Source of the DNA: Siphonodentalium dalli | Lineage: Eukaryota; Mollusca; Scaphopoda; Gadilida; Siphonodentaliidae | DNA: 64,000 bases | Assembly: GCA_032622095.1 (NCBI GenBank) | Contig: CP136064.1 | Coordinates: forward strand, 40,761,912 to 40,825,911 | Direction of reading: 5' to 3' | Shown here: piece after piece, positions 42,401 through 54,400 of the stretch | Numbering within the stretch: the stretch's first letter is position 1 | How the letters are laid out: each line of letters begins with the position of its first letter | Made by a program: the position numbers and the translations under genes | Notes under the pieces: model-generated | Seen by the model: only the letters and a program-made list of their open reading frames with translations | Told to the model about the DNA's origin: nothing | The model's database searches: none

Positions 42401-45400
42401 TTCTTAGGATTTTTGGTTTGCAAAGGGCCATATCCGAGTTTAAGCCCACTTGGATTTTTGAGCTCAAATAAAACAAAGGCCCCCTGGGCCTAAACGCGGG
42501 TCAGTACGGTATATTCAATATTAATAGTTCTCCGAAATTGAAAAATTGCATGTTGAAATCATTGTTATGTAAACAAAACTGTTACAGTGTTTGTCAACGA
42601 CCAGAGGCGGACTGGGCCAAGAAACCGGCCCGGGAAATTAATATAATACCGGCCCATCTGTTTGGGGGGGGGGGGGGCATCCACAGTCCACCTTGGAAAA
42701 TTCCAACTGCACCCCCCCCCCCCCCCCCCACCCTTGAATCAGAATCAGACCAATATTTTTGCATAATTCCATTTGCACCCCCCCCCCCCCCCTTGAATCA
42801 GATGCAGACCAAATACATGTTTTTGCATAATTCCATTTGCACCTCTGGTCTAATATCATATATATTCATAAACCATGGTTCTATATATTCCCGGTATGAG
42901 ACCATTCAGATATTTTTACCTGAAAAATTGCATAAAATCTAACATCTAGCGGTCTAACTCCAGACAAATGCATACGGCTACGGACAAGAGACCAGGACAC
43001 ACCGGGCTGTTCATGGTTGTTCGGCCCGGGGTGAGAACATTTTGAAAACTATACAAGAAAATCTCGAATCCGATAAACTAGACTGGCATCAACTGAAGCG
43101 TTCCTATTTTCTTGTAAATTTCAATTGGGGGAGGGGTGCATAAGATTTTTTTTTGGGATTTACAGCTGGGAGTTACCGTTAAAATCTCGAGATTAATGGG
43201 GTCTTTACGTGGTGTTATATGATGCCGACAAGTTCATGTGGCGGCCCACGTCGGTTTCATTTGCGGCCCAAGTTGTGGTTGGGCGGCCCAACCACATATA
43301 CCCCCCCCCCCCCCCCCCAAACCGTAAAAAAAAAACCTCGGATTCTCGCTCGATAGAAAATCACGTGGAATCAGAATTTTTCCGGCCTCCGGCCCATCGG
43401 GAAATTTCCCGGTTTCCCGATCGGCCAGTCCGCCTCTGTCAACGACCATCACAGTAGTAAGTTTGAATATTTTAATCTGAATATGATTTTCAGAATATTT
43501 TCAATGCTTTGACCTTTTCCAATGTTTACCGTCAAGTTCTGGCAGTTTTAACCAAAGTTCTTAGTGGGGTCTCCCTGGTGTTGAATGTTTTGCTTATCGC
43601 AAACTCTTTACGTATTATATTACATAATTTGGCTTTTGTTTACTAACACGGCATACGATCTTGACAATAACATGCTATTTATGCGATATATATGATTGGT
43701 ATAAGAACAAAATCTGTCTTATATCTTAATATTCTTTCTGTTTATGGCGATTTTAATGGATGTGACCATTTTAACAGCAACACCCATCGCGAAGGCCATC
43801 CGTATCTTTAAATCTACATGATTTGAAGGTCGATCTGATTTGCAATGGCTGAGATATGAAACACCACATATACTCAAATAAAGAGACTGCTGATGTGGAT
43901 GTTTCAATTGCAGGCGTTTGCAGTGACTAACCAGATTCTTGTAGAAAAGTCCCTGCTGGGATGGAAAGAAGTGGAATACGAAGTGGTTAGGGACTCGGCC
44001 GATAACTGCATAACTGTCTGTAACATGGAAAACTTTGATCCACTTGGAGTGCACACAGGTTAATAACAGCTATCTCAAAACTTACAATCGCGCCTTCAGG
44101 TTTTTATTGTCTATCTAATATTCTTTCTTAACCCTTCCATGACTGGGGCTTCCTGAAATTTTGCGAAAACCCTGTGCCAATGCCAGTGCATTCTTTTATA
44201 AATGCGAGTCTCCCATAGGGAGCCTCGCATTTATAAGAGAATACATTGGCCTAACAATATTTACTTTGACCTTATAATCCAGTGCAATCTCTTATATATT
44301 CAAGGCTTCCTATGGGAGACTCACATATATAAGAGAATGCACTGGCACAGGATCTTTAATGCTGAGCCAGCACAGCGCTCCCGTCATGAAAGAGTTAAAG
44401 ACATGGTTTGATTATAACAATTTGTTCAAAATACAGCCTATCATATTAAATTATAATTTAGCTGCTTCTGATTAATGATTATGTAGACTAGGTCCAAATG
44501 TTATCCACTGAAGAATGATCAGGGATATTTTCATGGTATAGCATGTTGTCATGAATTTAGTGAAGTCGGACATCAAAATAGATACCAAATTTTAACAATT
44601 TACTCTACTGTTGGTGGTGGTACAAAAACTTGTCAGTACAATTATTTTGCCCATGAATTTAACTCAGTACCTATACAATACGATTTGACTTTGTTACATT
44701 TAATTTCTACCAAGCATGTTCACTTTTTGTTTCCACCAAGCATATGTTCACTTTTAGTTTCCACCAAGCATGTTCACTTTTTGTTTCCACCAAGCATATG
44801 TTCACTTTTAGTTTCCACCAAGCATATGTTCACTTTTAATTTCCACCAAGCACATGTTCACTTTTAATTTCCACCAAGCATATGTTCACTTTTAATTTCC
44901 ACCAAGCATATATTTACTTTTGTGTATGTTCACTTTTATATATGTTCACTTTTATATATGTTCATGTTTATATATGTTCACTTTCATAGGTGACTCTATT
45001 GTTGTTGCTCCTAGTCAGACTTTGTCTAACCAGGAATATCATCTCCTCAGAGAAACTGCAATAAAGGTAAAATTAATTAGAAAATCCCTCATATGGTATC
45101 TTCGCAGTTTGTCCTGCAAGAGTGCGTAGTCTTTTTACTATTGAAAGTTATTTCTTGTGCTTATGTTGTAATATAACTTTGCTCATTCTCAAGAATGGGT
45201 CATATTCTAGACTAAATGTTTGGGGTATAAAGCTTATCAAAAAAATAAGTCTTGAAATATGTTATTTATATTTCCATGTATTATCAATATCATGAGTGCT
45301 ATCAAAGGAGGATCAAATTTCCCATTCTAGAATTTTCCTACTTTATTTTTTGTCAGTCACTTCAATGGTTTTGAATAAACTATGTCTGGTAAAACATCAT

Positions 45401-48400
45401 CAGTAAAATGATGTTCATTACTTCAAACAGGTGTGCCCTATTGACTAATGTACTTCTATTTCAGGTAGTGAGACACTTTGGCATTGTTGGAGAGTGTAAT
45501 ATCCAGTATGCTCTGCACCCTGAATCATTTGAGTACTGCATCATTGAGATTAACGCTCGACTCTCCAGAAGCTCAGCCCTGGCATCCAAGGCTACTGGGT
45601 ATGTAGTATTACTATGATGATTAGCCCTGGCATCCAAGGCTACTGGGTATGTAGTATTACTATGATTATTAGCCCTGGCATCCAAGGCTACTGGGTATGT
45701 AGTATTACTATGATTATTAGCCCTGGCATCCAAGGCTACTGGGTATGTAGTATTACTATGATTATTAGCCCTGGCAACCAAGGCTACTGGGTATGTAGTA
45801 TTACTTTGATTATTAGCCCTGGCATCCAAGGCTACTGGGTATGTAGTATTACTATGATTATTAGCCCTGGCATCCAAGGCTACTGGGTATGTAGTATTAC
45901 TTTGATTATTAGCCCTGGCATCCAAGGCTACTGGGTATGTAGTATTACTTTGATTATTAGCCCTGGCATCCAAGGCTACTGGGTATGTAGTATTACTATG
46001 ATGATTAGCCCTGGCATCCAAGGCTACTGGGTATGTAGTATTACTATGATTATTAGCCCTGGCATCCAAGGCTACTGGGTATGTAGTATTACTATGATGA
46101 TTAGCCCTGGCATCCAAGGCTACTGGGTATGTAGTATTACTATGATGATTAGCCCTGGCATCCAAGGCTACTGGGTATGTAGTATTACAGACGATGATTA
46201 GCCCTGGCATCCAAGGCTACTGGGTATGTAGTATTACTATGATGATTAGCCCTGGCATCCAAGGCTACTGGGTATGTAGTATTACTTTGATGATTAGCCC
46301 TGGCATCCAAGGCTACTGGGTATGTAGTATTACTATGATGATTAGCCCTGGCATCCAAGGCTACTGGGTATGTAGTATTACTTTGATGATTAGCCCTGGC
46401 ATCCAAGGCTACTGGGTATGTAGTATTACTATGATGATTAGCCCTGGCATCCAAGGCTACTGGGTATGTAGTATCACTATGATGATTAGCCCTGGCATCC
46501 AAGGCTACTGGGTATGTAGTATTACTATGATGATTAGCCCTGGCATCCAAGGCTACTGGGTATGTAGTATTACTATGATGATTAGCCCTGGCATCCAAGG
46601 CTACTGGGTATGTAGTATTACTATGATGATTAGCCCTGGCATCCAAGGCTACTGGGTATGTAGTATTACTTTGATGATTAGCCCTGGCATCCAAGGCTAC
46701 TGGGTATGTAGTATTACTTTGATGATTAGCCCTGGCATCCAAGGCTACTGGGTATGTAGTATTACTATGATGATTAGCCCTGGCATCCAAGGCTACTGGG
46801 TATGTAGTATTACTATGATTAGCCCTGGCATCCAAGGCTACTGGGTATGTAGTATTACTATGAAGCTCAGCCCTGGCATCCAAGGCTACTGGGTATGTAG
46901 TATTACTATGATGATTAGCCCTGGCATCCAAGGCTACTGGGTATGTAGTATTACTTTGATGATTAGCCCTGGCATCCAAGGCTACTGGGTATGTAGTATT
47001 ACTATGATGATTAGCCCTGGCATCCAAGGCTACTGGGTATGTAGTATTACTTTGATGATTAGCCCTCGCATCCAAGGCTACTGGGTATGTAGTATTACTA
47101 TGATGATTAGCCCTGGCATCCAAGGCTACTGGGTATGTAGTATTACTATGATGATTAGCCCTGGCATCCAAGGCTACTGGGTATGTAGTATTACTTTGAT
47201 TATTAGCCCTGGCATCCAAGGCTACTGGGTATGTAGTATTACTTTGATGATTAGCCCTGGCATCCAAGGCTACTGAGTATGTAGTATTACTTTGTATATT
47301 AGCCCTGGCATCCAAGGCTACTGGGTATGTAGTATTACTATGATGATTAGCCCTGGCATCCAAGGCTACTGGGTATGTAGTATTACTATGATGATTAGCC
47401 CTGGCATCCAAGGCTACTGGGTATGTAGTATTACTATGATGATTAGCCCTGGCATCCAAGGCTACTGGGTATGTAGTATTACTTTGATGATTAGCCCTGG
47501 CATCCAAGGTTACTGGGTATGTAGTATTACTATGATGATTAGCCCTGGCATCCAAGGCTACTGGGTATGTAGTATTACAGACGATGATTAGCCCTGGCAT
47601 CCAAGGCTACTGGGTATGTAGTATTAGTGATGAGCCGATAATCGGGAACGACAATCGGAATCGGCCGATTGTGGCCCATCGGATGACAATCGGTACTCGT
47701 GTTTGAACATCGGGATTTCCGATTGTCTAAATAATAAATGAGTGCTTGTTTTTCTTTAATAAACTGTTTTAAATATGACGATGTTTTGTTGAATAAATGA
47801 CCAGTAAACATGGGGAAAGTGATACCAAACACAAACTTGATATACATGCCCTCTGCAATACCCAGGCCGTACCTGGGTCCATGTGTGAACAATATATTAG
47901 TGGGGGTCGCCGGGAAGCACGTGACACTTTGAGTTAGAGTGAGGCAGCGAGCATGACGCCGTGATTGCGCATAATAATTCATTAATTATTGGCATACCGG
48001 AACAGTCGTTTCAGTCGATTGATTTCTTTAGCATTGTGATGTACACAACGTACATGTCATGGGACTCATGTACGCCCATAGGTAACTTTATTGTTCGTCA
48101 ACATGTAGACATTTTGATTTATGTATGTCAAACTATCAAAAATCAAAATGTATGCATACCCAGTACAACAAAGCTATCTATATAGTACATACAGCGTAAC
48201 AGGTATAAACACTACTATAGAAACCGAAAGTGCATGTCACGTGACTTTAAATAGTTGAAGACAATGTCATTCCATCCAGTCAGTCTCGTGTGACGTCACG
48301 TATATGTCACCACAAATGATTATTATGATGACCACGCCGAAATCGAATTGTGTCTGTGAAATTGACATGAACATGGTGTAACTTGCAACTAGTTCAGTCG

Positions 48401-51400
48401 GCTCATTTCCTTTGACGTGATGTCTTTGAATTGGGATCAAAGAAAAATGCCGTTTGATGAATTGTTATCAAAAACGGACCATGGACATGTCGTCATGCAC
48501 GTGGCTACATCAAACTTTCAAAAAATTTGTTGTGGAATAGCCTAGAATACATGGGTATGTTGCCTGTATTCGATCACTAGTCTGCCCATACCCACCTATC
48601 TACTTACCCAAACATATACTTATGTATACAGTGTACTGGCATATTACTACGTTTGTTGATAGCTTCTAATTCTAAGTATTATATAACACATATAACATAT
48701 TCTGCTATACATTATTGAAATAATCGGAATCGGCACCTGAATCGGCCGATTGTGATCTCAAATAATCGGCAATCGGCGCACGGCTCTATTTGACAATCGG
48801 CTCATCACTATGTAGTATTACTTTGATGATTGCCCTTTACAACTTCTTGTTTTACGCATTTCAAATACCCATCTTCTCTTAAAAAAATTATTTGGAGAAC
48901 ACCTTATGTCTGACCAAGCCTTGAAATAGGGTGTCTGTCATTTGCAGAATGAGGTCCCCAGAGGGTGAATTTAGTGATGCTAAGTTGTAAAGGGTTAGCA
49001 TCACCAAATTCACCCTCTGGGGACCTCATTCTGCTTACACCTCAGCAGAATGAGGTTCCCAGAGGGTGAATTTGGTGATGCTAGCCAATTCACCCTCTGG
49101 GGACCTCATTCTGCAAATGACAGACACCCTATTTCAAGGCTTGTGTCTGACACCACTTCTCTACTATGTAATCAACATCTATTATCACTATATTTCAGCT
49201 CCAGGGTTGAATTATGTTCTATGTATTTCAGTTTATAGTCAATAGGCTCTTCTGAAGATCCATCCCAGGTTTCTCCTACCACTTAGTTTAAACCCAGACC
49301 AAGGACAGCAAGATATCACATTTGTATACTAGCACCTCAAAATATAAGTGGGTACAAGCAAATACCAATAGAAAATCAGTATTTGCTTGTACCCACAAAT
49401 GTGAGATTTCTCGTATTCAGTCAAAAGCCGTAGGTTTCCTTTTTACTATATGCGTTATTAAATGCTGCATTGTTACGAATAAGTAGCATCCTCATTTAAT
49501 ATCGACTATAAAATGGTACATTTTGTGTCTCATTGAGGATTAAAGAAATCACTGTGGAATGGGGTTAGTTTAGAACATAGCTGTTTTACTTACTGGATAA
49601 TATTTTACCTCTGGCATAGAATGTTATATAGTCTGTGGGTGTTCAATGAGCGTAGTATGAAGTTTATTAATTTAAACTTCAAGCTTCAAGACAAACTCAG
49701 TATTTAGATTTCTATTATGTCTTCAGATATCCGCTTGCATTCATTGCTGCAAAGTTAGCTCTTGGGATCAATCTGCCAGATTTAAAAAACTCAACAACAC
49801 AGATGACCACAGCTTGCTTCGAGCCCAGTCTGGACTATATTGTTACGAAGATTCCTCGATGGGATCTCGACAGGTTTGAGCACACATCAAATCAAATCGG
49901 CAGTGCCATGAAAAGTGTTGGCGAGGTGGGTTCATATGGATATAGTATAATTCTAGTCTTTTGATATTGGAAATCAGAGCCGTATTAAAGTTGCATAATC
50001 CGAATTAATGTTCGCAAATTACTATTTCCTTGGCTTCGGGGGTAAAAAATATTTTATTCGAGTCATGTAACTGACCCATCAAAGCTCGATGTTTTAGGTC
50101 TATTATTTTTCACCACTGATAATTTTAAGTGGCTCAGTAAACAGTCGACGAGAATTGCGGATAAAGATGGATAACTCTAAAATCAAGTGGCTTTTTAGTG
50201 TCAGATATTTGACAAACCGGCAAAATTTCGTTGAACAAAATGTTGATAAATAACAGGTTTTGGGCAATTTGATACTATAGTTGACTGGTTAGCATTATTT
50301 TTGGGCAATTACTCTGATAACTGAAGTGGCATTTAAAAAAATTGTTGGTGTTGGAATCTGATGATATGGGGACCATCGAATCGGATTGAGCACCTTTAAA
50401 TATTTGCCAAACATATCAAAAAACATTGGGAACATTTAAAAAAAACAGTAAGAGATATGATTTCCTTGTGTATTGTGGAAAATTCACATGAAATGTGCTG
50501 TTATCATTGCAAAAAGAATCTTGATATTGACCATTTGTGTGAAGTCAACAATCCGGCATTGAAGCAACTGATGATTTTAATTGGAACCAATATACTTTGC
50601 CAGTGTTCTGTAAATAGCAGTTTAAAAATACACTGACCGTGTTTATGACCATGTGATAGCAGTAATGATTTTTTCAATTTATTTTAATCTTATTTTCAAA
50701 TAAATTTGTAGACCATGTCCTCAGAATTTATTTCTCAGTCTTTTGAGCAAGTTGACACTTTCCTTCACAGTGTGAACCCGAAAGCTAAATGTTTTCCTAG
50801 AGCTGTGCGTTTATTTGTCGTATTGTTGGATGTTTGATTCTCAATTCCCATTTCATTTTATTGATGGTGGCTCATCAGTATAGTTAACCCTGTCAATACT
50901 AAACACTCATTGGCAAGTTGTTCCCTTAGGAAATGTTAAGATAATAAGTTCAACAAATGATGAACTATGTTGAACTTATTATCTGAACATTTCCCACCAA
51001 TGAATATCAATCATTCTGCTGTTGTATAATCTGTTTTTATGTCTGTTGTCCTGTTGTCTGCTTTTATTATCTGATCACCCCTTCAAATTAATAATAGACC
51101 ATTCCAATGTATACTTTAATAACTGAATGGGAGAATCCATTTAGTATAGAAATATTTATTTAGTATAGAAATAATATTTGTTTTAGGTGATGGCTATTGG
51201 TAGAACCTTTGAGGAAAGTCTGCAGAAGGCACTCCGAATGACACACCCTACCAATCATGGGTTCTCGCCCAAGTTGCCTGCTGGCAAAACCTATCCTGTA
51301 GACTTCAATATTGAGAAAAGTTTGACCGTTCCTAACAACAGTCGCATTCACACAATAGCAAAGGTTAGTTGAAGATAGATATAAGGCAATAAGGCAATGA

Positions 51401-54400
51401 CTCAGTATGAGCGTTCATTGCTTCAAAGTGCGTGAAGAAGATGTTTTAATCGGAACAAACCAGTAGTTTTTAGCTCCCCTTTCATTAACCCTTTCATGAT
51501 GGGAGCAGCGCTGGTGCAGCATTATAAGATCCCGTGCCAGTGCACTCTCTTAAATATGTCAGTCTCCCGTAGGGAGCTCCGCATATATAAGAGAATGCAC
51601 TGGTTTACAAGGTCAAGATAAATATTGTAAGGCCTATTGTATTGTATTCTCTTATATATGCAAGGATCCCTACAGGGGAGACTCGCCTATATATGAGAAT
51701 GCATTGGCACAGATTTTTCGCAAAAGTTTAGGAAGCACCAGTCATCGAAGGGTTAAGTTGTTAACAGCAAAATCATGATCAATTGATTTTTCATAATTTA
51801 TAATCTCTAATAAAAGTTTCCTGTGTCTATATGCTCGTCCTTGTGTCATGCTTTTTCATTTTCAACATTTTCTGTTTTTCTTCCATTTCATCACGTGTGT
51901 ATTTGTTAAATAGCTAACATAGTACAGTAATGCCCTAAATAATCGACTCCTTAACCACAGCAGAATTATGGGTAATTTTTCAGGATTTAGTCGGAAATAT
52001 GGCTTGTAGCAACAAGCTATATTTCTGACTAAATCCTGAAAAATTACCCATAATTCTGCTGTGGTTAAGGAGTCGATTATTTAGGGCATTACTGTAGCTG
52101 TTAAAAACACAAATCAATGATTGAAGGATGGTAGCTATCAAGACAAGTTCTAGACAAATTCATTCGATGCAAGTTGCTTATGTAGAGTTGATCGATAATC
52201 GGGTACTCTCTGATATTCATAATGTTTTGAAATAACAATCAAGTGTTGTGGGTGCCACATTTGAGCAGGGTGATGAATAATGGACACAAAAGTGAAAACT
52301 CTCAACTGCAAGCCTTGAAATAGGGTGTCTGACATTGGCAGAATGAGGTCCCCAGAGGGTGAATTTAGTGATGCTACCCCGCATAGTGGGCTAACATCAC
52401 CAAATTCACCCTCTGGGGACCTCATTCTGCTTACACCTCAGCAGAATGAGGTTCCCAGAGGGTGAATTTGGTGATGCTAGCCCGCTATGCGGGGTAGCAT
52501 CACTAAATTCACCCTCTGGGGACCTCATTCTGCAAATGACAGACACCCTATTTCAAGGCTTGTTTATAATTAGGGCCCTGCAAATATTCGGTATTCGAAA
52601 TGTCATTTGATTCGCCTCAGTACTCGATTCAACAATCGGCGCCAAATATCTATCTAATATCTCTGTTTATCTTTGCGATGCTATTTTATATGGGAATATT
52701 CCCCTGACATGAATATAATCAGGCAAAAAGCAGTTTTCTGTAAAACGCACCTCTTTGACATCGCCTTAGAGATGTAAACATCACCTTATTATGACATTAG
52801 TTCTTAATACATAAAACTTACTTTCAATACCTACTTTTTTCAGTGGATTCAGTGTTGGGTTCACTAATATATTTTGAGTTGCACTATATTTCGCTCAGTT
52901 TTAAATTTGTGCACTTATATGTGCATGGAAATTAATACCACGTGAATTTAAATACCAGTAAGGTAATTAATATTTGGTATGTGATATTTTTTGTCAAGTT
53001 TGAATATGGGTGCCGTCTGCCAATTTTGAACAGAGTTATAATTAATGATCCTTATTGACTTGTCCGATTATTTTTGTTTCCTGATGATAACTTAAAAGTG
53101 TTGGTTATAAGATTTTTTTCAAATTTGGTTTATGGATGACTCACATGACAATACAGGTCCAGCTCAAATTTGGGTTTGGTCCACTCATTTTTACCGGAGT
53201 TATTACCCCTGACTTACAATTTCCAGATTATTTTGGATATCCTGACGATTACTTTTGAGATTTAGAATTTACTGATTATTCTTGTGTATATTCAAATAAA
53301 ACTAGGTGTGTTAACAATATCGACAGTTGGTAGCAATCTTTGATTCAATGATTGTTCCCAGAATAAAAATTTCATTTCTAAAAAAGCCATCAGTCAAATA
53401 AAGCCACCTTATTTACAAACTTATGGAGGGGAAAATAGAGATACAGTCTAGATCTTCAGTGATATATCATGTTCTTTTTGCAGGCTTTGCATGCTGGCTA
53501 TACAGTAGATGAAATCCACGATCTAACCATGATAGATAAATGGTTCCTGTATAAGTTACATAGGATTGTTAACCTGGAGAAAGATCTTGGAGAGTACAAC
53601 AAGTAAGCACCTACAAAGTAATAGTGACACTCCGCTCCCCCATGGAAACTGTGCTAATTTGTGCACCTTGTTTTGTATATCTGTTTGCACTTGAATGAGG
53701 TAATATTCAACTATCATTGCCAAAAAATACTACCTCTTTGGTTTGATTGTTTCAACTCAGCATATCTGAAAACTCAACATCTAAAATAGATTAAAATGTA
53801 AACATTCAAAGTTATTTGGCCCGAATTAGTCCATGATGAACTACCAGTAATACTTCTGCCATCAAAGGAAAAGGGAAGCAATTGTATGTAAATATATGAC
53901 TTTTAACCCTTTACCCAACAGAACGGCCCTGTGCCAATGCATTCTCTTATATATGCGAGTCGACCATAGGTCGCCTCGCATATATAAGAGAATGCATTGG
54001 CTTAACACATTAAAAATTATAAAATTGTTAAAGAATGTAAGAAAAAATGGTAAAAAGTGTTAAAAAAAAGATTTTTTTTAGGCCAATGCATTCTCTTATA
54101 TATGCGAGGCGACCTATGGTCGACTCGCATATATAAGAGAATGCATTGGCACAGGGCATAACTGTAACCATCACAATGTGGTCAATGAGCCGGTTCCAAT
54201 GATATCCATATTTGTATGGTTTTATTGAGACAGACCCAAGATAATTAGGGCTGTTGCAGCTTTATTTGGCCGTTTTTGGCCGGTTTGTTGGGTAAAGGGT
54301 TAATGTTGCATACTGAAAATAATCAGTCTTCAAGAAGGGGATGTTATGGACCACTATTCCGTGTTCATGATACTATCTTCTCTTATCTCTTTCTTAGGGA

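Noticed and set aside
46185-47600. 471-codon open frame on the minus strand and 360-codon frame on the plus strand with 16-residue repeats
   Set aside because: They are the 48-bp minisatellite read in frame. The unit length is a multiple of 3 and lacks stops in those frames. The repeat is explained by duplication of the exon 17 end and its intron, and not by a repeat protein.
45575-47626. Direct repeats resembling a CRISPR array
   Set aside because: Units are head to tail without unique spacers, in an intron of a eukaryotic gene.
52150-52425. Open frames with the [11 protein letters not shown] peptide (also at 15295, 33715, 49050)
   Set aside because: All lie in arms of the palindromic hAT-type MITE (GCAGAATGAGGTCCCCAGAG); the peptide is the repeat translated.
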